This document shows, one piece after another, positions 45,387 to 53,386 of a DNA stretch of 64,000 nt. The stretch spans positions 1 through 64,000 of the forward strand of contig DASCQM010000015.1 of assembly GCA_036013055.1 (NCBI GenBank). Reading direction: 5' to 3'. The notes below the pieces were generated by a model. The model made no database searches, was not told the DNA's origin, and worked only from the letters and a program-made list of their open reading frames with translations. The translations under genes were made by a program, and so were the position numbers. The stretch is from SHYR01 sp036013055 (lineage in GTDB: Bacteria; Chloroflexota; Dehalococcoidia; UBA2979). Within the stretch, counting starts at the first letter, position 1; each line of letters opens with the position of its first letter.

Positions 45387-46631
45387 ATGAGCGAGACACA
45401 GAATCTCAGAGGCGGTGCGCTCGGTGGCGTCGACCGTCGCGCGTTCCTCACACGCGGGCTGGCGTTCGTCGCCGCCGGGTCGCTGATGCCGGCCGCATTC
45501 GTGCGCGGCGTCTTCGCCGAGGAGTTGCCGGATGCTCAGACGCTCTCGGGGCGCAGGGTGCTGGTCGTGGTCCAGCTCGGCGGTGGCAACGACGGTCTGA
45601 ACACCGTGATCCCGTACGCCGACGGTGCCTACTTCGACGCGCGCGGCGAGCTGGCGGTGAACCCGGAGTCGGTGATCGCGCTCGACGACCGGGTCGCGCT
45701 GCACCCTTATCTCGCCGGGTTCGGCGAACTCTACGAGCGCGGCTCGCTCGCGATCATCGAGGGCGTCGGCTACTCGGATCCAAATCGCTCGCACTTCCGC
45801 GCGATGGACATCTGGAACACCGCGTCGCCGCGAGCGGACGTCACCGAGGCGTCGACCGGCTGGCTCGGGCGGCTGCTCGATGCGTCGGCCGGCGACCACG
45901 ACTCGCGCTGGCGATCGGCGAACGTCGGTGCGGTAGCGCCGCTCGCGCTCGGAGCGGATGACACTTTCGTGCCCTCGCTGGAGTCGATGCCGGCGTACGT
46001 GCTGCAAAGCGACCAGCGGCTCTCGGAGGCTGGCGCGGCACGTCGCACGACCGACTGGATGCAGATCTACGCGCAGCAGGCCGCAGCCGGTGGCCGCCTC
46101 GCGATGCTCTCGCGGACCGGCCTCGACGCCTACCAGTCGACGATCGAGCTGGGCGACGACGTTTCGGGCTACGTCGCGCTGGCCGACTACCCGACATCGC
46201 CACTCGGCAGCGCGCTCTTCACCTGCGCGCAACTGATCGGCTCGAATCTCGGCACGACGGTGCTCTATGTCACGACCGGTGGGTTCGACTCGCACGCGGC
46301 GCAGGCGCGCACGCAGCCGGAGCTGCTGCGGGGGCTCTCCGAGGCGATGCTGGCGTTCCAGAACGACCTCGATGCGCATGGCACGGGCGCCGACGTCACC
46401 ACCTTCGTCTGGACGGAGTTCGGCCGCCGCGTGCGCGCGAACGGCTCCGCCGGTACCGATCACGGCGCGGCTGGTCCGGCCTTCGTGGTCGGGGGCTCGG
46501 TGCTCGGCGACCTGCGCTACACGACGGACTTCCGTTCGATCTACGCCTCACTCGCGGAACAGTGGTTGGGCGTCGATCGTCGCGGCATCGTCGGCGACGA
46601 GTTCGCTCCGCTGACACTCTTCCGCTCCTAG
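45387..46631 (+). CDS. DUF1501 family exported protein with Tat signal
   Basis: A 414-residue DUF1501 protein, related in fold to sulfatases and phosphatases, partner of DUF1800 proteins in many bacteria. The N-terminus has a twin-arginine signal, DRRAFLTRGLAFVAAGSL, so it should be folded and exported. Family landmarks are VLVVVQLGGGNDGLNTVIPY, DRVALHPYLAGFGELYERG, VGYSDPNRSHFRAMDIW and the C-terminal WTEFGRRVRANGSAGTDHG with the metal-like His. ATG 45387 follows AGGGGGG and gives a compact signal peptide; ATG 45339, overlapping the DUF1800 stop, is an in-frame alternative. Function unknown. Confidence 0.87.
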   Translation: MSETQNLRGGALGGVDRRAFLTRGLAFVAAGSLMPAAFVRGVFAEELPDAQTLSGRRVLVVVQLGGGNDGLNTVIPYADGAYFDARGELAVNPESVIALDDRVALHPYLAGFGELYERGSLAIIEGVGYSDPNRSHFRAMDIWNTASPRADVTEASTGWLGRLLDASAGDHDSRWRSANVGAVAPLALGADDTFVPSLESMPAYVLQSDQRLSEAGAARRTTDWMQIYAQQAAAGGRLAMLSRTGLDAYQSTIELGDDVSGYVALADYPTSPLGSALFTCAQLIGSNLGTTVLYVTTGGFDSHAAQARTQPELLRGLSEAMLAFQNDLDAHGTGADVTTFVWTEFGRRVRANGSAGTDHGAAGPAFVVGGSVLGDLRYTTDFRSIYASLAEQWLGVDRRGIVGDEFAPLTLFRS

Positions 46632-46655
46632 CGGACGGCGGCGAACCCCTCCGCA

Positions 46656-46694
46656 TCTCGCTAGAACGCGCTGGGGGGGTCTCGCTAGAACGCG
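46656..46694. repeat. Direct repeat of a 15-base unit at the 3' end of the TauE gene
   Basis: The unit TCTCGCTAGAACGCG occurs at 46656-46670 and again at 46680-46694, a 24-base period. The second copy holds the stop and last codons of the minus-strand TauE-like gene; the first lies beyond it. The simplest reading is a small duplication of the gene end by replication slippage. Confidence 0.6.
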
Positions 46695-47497
46695 AAGAAG
46701 GCGGTGCGCACGCTGACGAGAATCAGGCCGGCGGCGAGCATCCGTGTGAGACGCCCTTCGCCGAGGCGGGCGTGGATCACCCGTCCCAGCGGCACGGAGA
46801 TGATCACGCCGGTCGCGAGCGCGGGCACGTCCTGCATCGGCTCGCCCGTATTGCCTGCCGTGAGGTGGAAGGAGACGACCATCACTGCCATGCCGGTGTT
46901 CACGACCTGCGCGATCGGAACCGCCAGCGTGTGGGGGACGTGCATCACGCGCGTCACCATCGGCGTGTAGATCAGGCCGCCGCCGATGCCGGCAAGCGCG
47001 GCGAGGAAGGCCGTCCCGAACGTCGAGAGCATGCCGCGGCGGATCGGCACCCGGTAGCGGAAGAGATCGCCATCGGCATTCACGAATTCGCGGTTCCAGC
47101 CGCGCAGCACCGGCGAGACCAGCCCCTGTGCCGGGCGCCACGCGAGGTAGAGGCCCGCGAGCATGAGCAGCGTGGCGAAGAAGATCGCAAACCAAGCCCG
47201 CGGCAGTAGCGCGGTGATGTTCGCGCCGAGCAGCCCCGCGGGCAGGGCGGTTAGCGTGAGCACGGCGGCGAGCCGGTAGTCGACGTGGCGCGCGCGCGCC
47301 GACATCGCTGCGGCCAGCCCGCTGGCGATGATCACGACGCTGAGCGTCGCCGAGGCGATCGCCGCCGGTTCCGCCTCTGTGTGGCGCGACAGCAGCAGCG
47401 GGGCGAGCAGGAATCCGCCGCCGGCACCGACCGCTGTCGCGTATGAACCGATCGCGATCCCAGCAACGACGAGCAGGATGAATTCGGGAGCGCTCAC
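46685..47497 (-). CDS. TauE/SafE family sulfite/anion exporter
   Basis: A 270-residue membrane protein of the TauE/SafE (DUF81) family with about eight hydrophobic segments in two repeats. Typical Gly-rich turns are AVGAGGGFLLAPLLL in the first half and ALAGIGGGLIYTPMV in the second, and the conserved PAGLLGANI stretch lies between. Members export sulfite, sulfoacetate and other organosulfonates or take up anions. A long loop at about 132-155 separates the halves. GTG 47497 is the start, with a weak ribosome site. The sulfurtransferase 3 kb away is the only other sulfur gene near. Confidence 0.87.
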   Translation of the reverse strand: MSAPEFILLVVAGIAIGSYATAVGAGGGFLLAPLLLSRHTEAEPAAIASATLSVVIIASGLAAAMSARARHVDYRLAAVLTLTALPAGLLGANITALLPRAWFAIFFATLLMLAGLYLAWRPAQGLVSPVLRGWNREFVNADGDLFRYRVPIRRGMLSTFGTAFLAALAGIGGGLIYTPMVTRVMHVPHTLAVPIAQVVNTGMAVMVVSFHLTAGNTGEPMQDVPALATGVIISVPLGRVIHARLGEGRLTRMLAAGLILVSVRTAFFAF

Positions 47498-47752
47498 GTC
47501 GGACGATCCGATCGGGCGCGCGACGTGGAGCGCGTGCGGTAACTCAGAACCAACACGTCGCCTCCCCCCTGCCGGCTGATCCCTTGTGGGCTGTCATCCG
47601 CAGCGTGCGGCTTCGGGGAAGCGATGCGCAAGATCAGCGCGGGCGTGGTTCATACCCCTTGCGCGAAACACCGTGCCAATGCCGATCGACCGCGGTGCGT
47701 CGGTGCTCGATGATGCGAGTATCGTGCCCGCGCTCACTCGGAGGGATCGCCC

Positions 47753-48976
47753 GTGCTCAGCCGCCCGTTCGTCACGCTCGCGCTCGCGATCTTCGCCGCG
47801 ACGATGGGCATCGGCGTCGTCGCGCCGGTGTTGCCGGTGCACGCGCGCTCGCTCGGTGCGACGGGGCCGCAGATTGCGCTCACGTTCTCCGCGTTCGCGA
47901 TCACGCAACTGCTCGTCAGCCCGTTCGCCGGGCGGCTCGGCGATCGAGGTGGCCGCAAGCCGCTGATCCTGCTCGGGCTCGCCACTTATCTCATTGCCGC
48001 GATCGGCTGGTTGCTGACGACCGAGATCTGGGTGGCGATCGGGATGCGCGCGCTCTCAGGCGTCGGCTCGGCGCTCGTCTTCTCGCTGGCGACCGCCTAC
48101 ATCGGCGACCTCACTCCGGAGGGGCACGAGGGTCGCTATATGGGGGTCTTCGGGCTCTTCGACTTTCTCGGCTTCGGCATGGGGCCGCTGGTCTCCGGGA
48201 TCCTGCGGGACCGCTACGGCTTCGACGCGGTCTTCATCTTCATGGCGATACTGATGGTGCTCGCGATCATGACGATCAGCGCCCTGCTTCCGTCGCGCGT
48301 GACCGCTGGAGGCGGGCGCGAGGGCGATGGTGACGCACCACGGGGCGCTGCACCATGGTCGGTCGTGCTAAGGCATCCGATCGTGCAGGGCGTCTTTGCC
48401 GTCCACGTCGGTTACTCACTCGCGTTCGGGGCGGGGTTCTCGTTCCTCGCCGTTTACCTTGAGGAGGAGATCGCGGCGACCGCGACGATGGTCGGTGTCG
48501 TGCTCGCAAGTCAGGAACTCGTCGGGGGGCTGCTACAGCCGGTGATGGGACGCGTCGCCGACCGCCTCAACCGTCGACTGCTGATCATCATCGGCGTTGT
48601 GATGGTCGCGGCCGGGTACGCGGCGTTCGCGCTGACGACGCAGTATCTGCTGCTGGCGGCTGCGTTCGCCTTGGGGGCAGGGCTTGGTAGCGCGGTGCAG
48701 GGCGTTGCCTCGCGCGCGCTGATGGTCGAGGTCGGGCGCGACCTCGGGATGGCTACGGTGATGGCAGTGAACTCGATGGGCTTCGCGATCGGCGTGCTCG
48801 TTGGGTCGCTCGGCGGTGGCGTGCTCGCCGATGCGGCAGGCACGCGCTCGGTCTTCATCGGTGCCGCGGTCGCACTGCTCGCCTCGGCTGCGCTCTTCGC
48901 CGTGCGCACGGCCCGCTACGACCTCAGCAGTGGGGGCGCGGGTCGCGCTGCGAGGGTCGCCGCTTCCGACGGCTGA
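47753..48976 (+). CDS. MFS transporter, drug-efflux-like
   Basis: A 407-residue 12-segment MFS protein of the multidrug or sugar efflux type. It shows VVAPVLPVHARSLGATG in the first pair of helices, the loop motif GRLGDRGGRKPLILLG, and the motif-C region GFGMGPLVSGIL. The central loop at about 185-210 is hydrophilic and Gly-rich. GGAGGG precedes GTG 47753. It converges on the ABC operon. The substrate is unknown. Confidence 0.88.
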   Translation: MLSRPFVTLALAIFAATMGIGVVAPVLPVHARSLGATGPQIALTFSAFAITQLLVSPFAGRLGDRGGRKPLILLGLATYLIAAIGWLLTTEIWVAIGMRALSGVGSALVFSLATAYIGDLTPEGHEGRYMGVFGLFDFLGFGMGPLVSGILRDRYGFDAVFIFMAILMVLAIMTISALLPSRVTAGGGREGDGDAPRGAAPWSVVLRHPIVQGVFAVHVGYSLAFGAGFSFLAVYLEEEIAATATMVGVVLASQELVGGLLQPVMGRVADRLNRRLLIIIGVVMVAAGYAAFALTTQYLLLAAAFALGAGLGSAVQGVASRALMVEVGRDLGMATVMAVNSMGFAIGVLVGSLGGGVLADAAGTRSVFIGAAVALLASAALFAVRTARYDLSSGGAGRAARVAASDG

Positions 48977-48988
48977 GGCGGTGAGCGG

Positions 48989-49738
48989 CTAGAGGATCTG
49001 TGAGAGGAAGAGCTTCGTGCGCTCCTCCTGCGGGTTCGTGAAGAAGTGCTCCGGGGTGCCCTCCTCGACGATCTGACCCTCGTCGAAGAAGAGGAAGCGG
49101 TCGGCGACCTCGCGGGCAAAGCCCATCTCATGCGTGACCACGATCATCGTCATGCCGGACTCGGCGAGCCCTCGCATCACGTCGAGCACTTCCTTGATCA
49201 TCTCCGGGTCGAGCGCGGACGTCGGCTCGTCGAAGAGCATGATCTTCGGCTGCATCGCGAGCGAGCGGGCGATCGCGACGCGCTGCTGCTGACCGCCCGA
49301 GAGCTGGCCGGGGAACTTGTCGGCTTGCTCGGGAATGCCGACGCGTTCCAGCAGCTCCATCGCCAGCGTCTCGGCGTACACCTGCGAGAGGTGGCGCACC
49401 TTCTGCGGCGCGAGCGTGACGTTCCTGAGCACGGAGAGGTGCGGGAAGAGATTGAACTGCTGGAAGACCATGCCGACCTCGGAGCGAACCGCCTCCAGGT
49501 TGCGCAGATCGTCGGTCAGCTCGACACCGTTGATCTCGATGCGCCCCTCGTCGTGCTCCTCGAGCCGGTTGAGGGTGCGGATGAACGTCGACTTGCCGGA
49601 GCCGGAGGGGCCGAAGACGACCACGACCTCCTGCTCCTTCACCGTCGTGCTGACGTCTTGCAGCGCCTGAAAGTCGCCGAACCACTTCGAGATGTGTTCG
49701 ACGACGATGATGTCCGCCGCGTTCTCAGTGACCGTCAT
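48989..49738 (-). CDS. aapP: Amino-acid ABC transporter ATP-binding protein
   Basis: A 249-residue ATPase of the polar amino acid uptake family (GlnQ/AapP). Walker A is GPSGSGKST, followed by QQFNLFPHLSVLRNV, signature LSGGQQQR, Walker B IMLFDEPTSALDPEM, and the H-loop VVTHEMGFA. It is the last gene of the operon, 14 bases after the permease stop. It should power uptake of L-amino acids through the two permeases upstream. Confidence 0.95.
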   Translation of the reverse strand: MTVTENAADIIVVEHISKWFGDFQALQDVSTTVKEQEVVVVFGPSGSGKSTFIRTLNRLEEHDEGRIEINGVELTDDLRNLEAVRSEVGMVFQQFNLFPHLSVLRNVTLAPQKVRHLSQVYAETLAMELLERVGIPEQADKFPGQLSGGQQQRVAIARSLAMQPKIMLFDEPTSALDPEMIKEVLDVMRGLAESGMTMIVVTHEMGFAREVADRFLFFDEGQIVEEGTPEHFFTNPQEERTKLFLSQIL

Positions 49739-49752
49739 CTATTCCCCCTCGC

Positions 49753-50940
49753 TTAGCGTACGCCGACGCCGAGATGTCGCTCGATGCGCGCGCTGAGGCG
49801 CGACATCGTGAATGAGATGGTCCAGAACAGCAGCGCCGCGAAGAGCAACGCCTCCGCCTGCTTGCCGACGAACTCTGGCTGCGCCGGGATCGCCCGCGCC
49901 GCGCCGAGCAGGTCGACGAAGCCGAGCACGAAGACCAGTGAGGTGTCCTTCCAGAGACTGACGAAGCGGCTGACCAGCGCCGGGATCACCGCCCGCAGCG
50001 CCTGCGGCAGCACGATGTACCAGGTCGTCTGCAGCGCGTTCAGTCCCATCGCGTCGGCGGCCTCGTGCTGGCCGTCCGGGATCGTCTGCAGGCCGCCGCG
50101 CACGACCTCCGCGATGTAGGCGGCGGAGAAGCCAGCCATCACGATCATCGCGCGCACGACGAGGTCGACCTCGTCCAACCCGCCGACCGCGGGCAGGAAG
50201 TCTGGGAGTACGAAGCGCGCCATCACCAGCCAGAGCACGAGCGGCCCCGCGCGCACGAACTCGATGTACGAGGTCGAGGCGATGCGCACGACGCGCAGCG
50301 AACTGGTGCGTCCGAGCGCGAGCATCACGCCGAAGGGGAAGCCCGCGCCGATGCCGAAGCCCGCGAGCATGATGTTCAGCATCACGCCACCCCACGCCGT
50401 GGTGCGCACGCCCTCGCCGACGTTGAGCAGCACGAGCGCGAGCGGGAGCACCGCGACGCCGCCACCGATCGCGGCGCGCCGCGCGAGCACATCGAACTGC
50501 GTCTCGCGCGCGCGGCTGCCGACGACGTAACCGCCAACGGTGAGCGCCATCGTGACGACGGTGAGCAGCGCCGTGTTGCCCTCGACGATCAGCAGCAACA
50601 GGAACGCGGTCACCGCGAGCAGCGAGGCGATCTCGCGTCGGCTGGCGCGGCTCCAGAGGCCGTAGCCAAGTCCGGCGACGGCGGCGAAGAGCCAGAGCGG
50701 GGGCCAGAGCCGCCACTGCTGGTCGCCGGGATAGGTCGCGAGGAAGAGCAGCCGGCGATTGACGTCGACGCTCTCCCAATCGGCACCGACGAGCACGAAG
50801 CGGGCGACGTTGTATGTGAGGGCGAGCATGAGCAGCGTCGTGACGATGGTGAGCACGCTGTTCGCGCGGCTGCTGAACAGGTTCTTGCGCACCCACCGCC
50901 GTGGGCCGCCCGGTCGCATCGCTGGTGCGGCGGCGGTCAT
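49753..50940 (-). CDS. aapM: Amino-acid ABC transporter permease, AapM-like
   Basis: A 395-residue inner-membrane permease. The C-terminal half carries the HisM/GlnP-type core: MLALGRTSSLRVVRIASTSY, the EAA-like ADAMGLNALQTTWYIVLPQAL and SLVFVLGFVDLLGAARAI. The long N-terminal part with several extra membrane segments is typical of AapM. ATG 50940 overlaps the stop of the AapQ gene as ATGA. Together the two form the heterodimeric channel. Confidence 0.9.
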   Translation of the reverse strand: MTAAAPAMRPGGPRRWVRKNLFSSRANSVLTIVTTLLMLALTYNVARFVLVGADWESVDVNRRLLFLATYPGDQQWRLWPPLWLFAAVAGLGYGLWSRASRREIASLLAVTAFLLLLIVEGNTALLTVVTMALTVGGYVVGSRARETQFDVLARRAAIGGGVAVLPLALVLLNVGEGVRTTAWGGVMLNIMLAGFGIGAGFPFGVMLALGRTSSLRVVRIASTSYIEFVRAGPLVLWLVMARFVLPDFLPAVGGLDEVDLVVRAMIVMAGFSAAYIAEVVRGGLQTIPDGQHEAADAMGLNALQTTWYIVLPQALRAVIPALVSRFVSLWKDTSLVFVLGFVDLLGAARAIPAQPEFVGKQAEALLFAALLFWTISFTMSRLSARIERHLGVGVR

Positions 50941-52112
50941 CGTGACCCGGCCAGCTGGACGCGGCGGTTGAGCAAGTTCATTCCGGCCGAGATCGTGAGG
51001 CTCATCGCCTGGTAGGTGAGGATCACGATGATGAACATGACCACGGCGTGGCCTGCCTTGTTGATGATGATCGAGCTGATCTGGAAGAGGTCGGAGTAGG
51101 CGATCGCGGCGGCCAAGCTGGAGTTCTTGGTGAGGTTCAGATACTCGTTCGTGAGCCCCGGGATCATCGAGCGCAGCGCCTGCGGCAGGATCACGAGCGA
51201 CGTGCGCTGGTAGCCGGTGAGGCCCAGCGCCATGCCGGCCTCAGACTGGCCCGGCGGCAGCGCCTGGATGCTGCCGCGCACGACCTCCGCGATGAACGAT
51301 CCGGTGTAGGCGACGAGCGCGATCAGCAGTGCCGCGAACTCCGGCGTGATCGAGAGCCCGCCGACGTAGGCCTGCGTGAAGCGGTCATCGACGAGCGCGG
51401 GCGTGTCGATCTCGACCGGCAGGCCGAGCATGACGAACGCGGCGGCGACGACGCCGAGGAATGTCGCGACGCCGTAGAGGTTGGGCCGCGTCGTCTCGCC
51501 CGTCTCAAGCTCACGTCGATCGCGAGCGCGCCGCACGAGGTACGCGGGGACGAGCGCGAGTACGACTGCCGCGACCCAGAAGACGAACGCGTCGGTGCGA
51601 GGCTCGGGCCACGGGATTGCGAGCCCGCGGTTGGAGACGAAGACGAGTTCGAAGACGTTGCGGTTGTCACCGATGCGCGGGAGCTTGAGGAAGATCGCCG
51701 TGTACCAGAAGACGATCTGCACGAGCAGCGGCGTGTTGCGCACGATCTCGACGTAGAGTGTCGCCAGCCGCGAGACGAGCCAGTTGTCGGAGAGTCGCGC
51801 GACGCCCGCGATCACGCCGATGATCGTCGCGAGCACGATGCCGACGAAGACGATGCGCACGGTGTTCGAGACGGCGATCAGGTAAGCGGCGACCCTGCCG
51901 TCGTTGCTGTCGAAGTCGGTGAGCCAGCTATGGCTGATCGCGAATCCGGCCTGCTGGTCGAGGAAGCCGATGTCGAGTTCGAGGTTCGACCCGCGATCGA
52001 CGATGTAGGCGAGCAGCAGCAGCAGCAGCAGCGAGAAGCCCGCCTGGAGCGTGAGGCTCCGCGAGCGACCGCTGCGCCAGAGGCGTGAGCGCTGAGCAGG
52101 TTCAGCTGACAT
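50937..52112 (-). CDS. aapQ: Amino-acid ABC transporter permease, AapQ-like
   Basis: A 391-residue permease with the same C-terminal fold: ARLSDNWLVSRLATLYVEIVRNTPLLVQIVF is followed by the EAA loop EAGMALGLTGYQRTSLVILPQALRSMIPG and SSLAAAIAYSDLFQIS. The extended periplasmic or membrane insert of about 170-230 distinguishes AapQ from short HisQ proteins. It follows the binding-protein gene after 75 bases that hold a strong hairpin, so it is probably expressed at a lower level. Confidence 0.91.
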   Translation of the reverse strand: MSAEPAQRSRLWRSGRSRSLTLQAGFSLLLLLLLAYIVDRGSNLELDIGFLDQQAGFAISHSWLTDFDSNDGRVAAYLIAVSNTVRIVFVGIVLATIIGVIAGVARLSDNWLVSRLATLYVEIVRNTPLLVQIVFWYTAIFLKLPRIGDNRNVFELVFVSNRGLAIPWPEPRTDAFVFWVAAVVLALVPAYLVRRARDRRELETGETTRPNLYGVATFLGVVAAAFVMLGLPVEIDTPALVDDRFTQAYVGGLSITPEFAALLIALVAYTGSFIAEVVRGSIQALPPGQSEAGMALGLTGYQRTSLVILPQALRSMIPGLTNEYLNLTKNSSLAAAIAYSDLFQISSIIINKAGHAVVMFIIVILTYQAMSLTISAGMNLLNRRVQLAGSR

Positions 52113-52132
52113 CGGGTGTGGTGACCAAAGAA

Positions 52133-52168
52133 GAAGGCGGACCCGGGAGCACTCCCGGGTCCGCCTTC
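52133..52168 (-). terminator. Intra-operon hairpin between the binding protein and permease genes
   Basis: A perfect inverted repeat has 17-base arms, GAAGGCGGACCCGGGAG and its complement, around a two-base centre. On the minus strand it is followed by TTCTTTGG. It lies between the binding-protein stop (52188) and the aapQ start (52112). It could terminate most transcripts or protect the 3' end of the upstream mRNA, giving excess binding protein, as often seen in ABC operons. Confidence 0.75.
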
Positions 52169-52187
52169 AGTGATTCGCGATTCGTCG

Positions 52188-53267
52188 CTACCTCATCGGC
52201 GGGGCGAAGATCGCGCCACCCTCGAGCCACGATGCGTTCAGCGAGCCGGGCCGACCGAGACCGATCGGCGTCAGCGTGCGCTGGTAGACCTCATCGTAGT
52301 TGCCGACCTGCGCCAGCACCTTCTGCATGAAGTCGACCGGGATGCCGAGACCGAAGTCCTGGGCGGCGTCGCCCTCCCAGCCGGCACCGAGCAGTCGCGC
52401 GATGTTGCGGTTCGGCGGGTTGGCGACGAACGAACCAACGTTCTCGCTCGTGATGCCGAACTCATCAGCCTGAATCATCCCGAAGACGACCCATTGCACG
52501 ACGTCGTGCCACTGGCTGTCGTTGTCGGGTGTGACCGGTCCCAGCGGCTCCTTGGAGAGCGTCTCACCGAGGATCGTCACGGCGTCAGAACCACCGGCGT
52601 CGGCGGGGTACGCCGCGCGCTGACCGGCAAGGTTCGACTTGTCGGCGGTCCACCCATCGCAGCGGCCTTCGATGAAGGCAGCGAGGATCGGCGGGTCGCT
52701 CTCGAAGGAGAGCGGCGTGTAGGCGATACCGCGGGCGGTGAACTGGTCGTCCAGGTTGCCCTCGGTCGTCGTGCCGGAGGTGACGCAAATGGTTGCGCCG
52801 CTGAGGTCCTCGATCGAGGTGATGCCGGAATCGGAGGGGACCATCATGCCCTGGCCGTCGTAGAACGTCGTGGTGACGAAGTCACCCTTCAGCTCGGCGT
52901 CACGGCTGGCGGTCCACGTCGTGGTGCGGATCAGCACGTCGATCTCGCCGGACGCGAGCAGCTCGAAGCGGTCGGCCGCGCTGGCGGGGACGTACTCGAC
53001 TGCGTTCGCGTTACCGAGCACCGCTGCCGCTACGGCCTTGCAGAACTCGACGTCGTTGCCGGAGCGGGTGCCGTCTGCCGCGAGGAAGCCGAAGCCGGGC
53101 TGCGACTCCTTGACCCCACAATTCAGCTCGCCGCGGTCCAGAACTTTCTGGAGCACGCCGTCACTGCTGCCGCCGCCATTCTCGTCGTCGTCGCTGCATG
53201 CAATCACGAGCATGCTGAGCATTGCGACAGCGAGGACGGCGAACTTAAAGAACCACCTGTTCGTCAC
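52188..53267 (-). CDS. aapJ: Amino-acid ABC transporter substrate-binding lipoprotein, AapJ-like
   Basis: A 359-residue family 3 extracellular solute-binding protein. The N-terminus is a lipoprotein signal ending VIAC, followed by an acidic Asp/Gly/Ser linker. Characteristic segments are LDRGELNCGVKESQPGF, GNDVEFCKAVAAAVLG, DRFELLASGEIDVLIRTTTWTAS and RDAELKGDF. The two domain halves total about 330 residues, close to AapJ/BztA. GTG 53267 with GAGGGAGA before it is preferred to the ATG-like 53348 since the signal begins here. It heads the aapJQMP operon and should confer L-amino-acid specificity. Confidence 0.92.
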   Translation of the reverse strand: MTNRWFFKFAVLAVAMLSMLVIACSDDDENGGGSSDGVLQKVLDRGELNCGVKESQPGFGFLAADGTRSGNDVEFCKAVAAAVLGNANAVEYVPASAADRFELLASGEIDVLIRTTTWTASRDAELKGDFVTTTFYDGQGMMVPSDSGITSIEDLSGATICVTSGTTTEGNLDDQFTARGIAYTPLSFESDPPILAAFIEGRCDGWTADKSNLAGQRAAYPADAGGSDAVTILGETLSKEPLGPVTPDNDSQWHDVVQWVVFGMIQADEFGITSENVGSFVANPPNRNIARLLGAGWEGDAAQDFGLGIPVDFMQKVLAQVGNYDEVYQRTLTPIGLGRPGSLNASWLEGGAIFAPPMR

Positions 53268-53386
53268 TAGAGTCTCCCTCTGTGGTGGTGGCACGAGTCT
53301 TCGTGCCAAATCTAGGCATAACTTACCGCCGCTAGTGTGCCGGGACAAACATTCAATCAGGCGGAGGTCAGATTCGCGGCAGCCTG

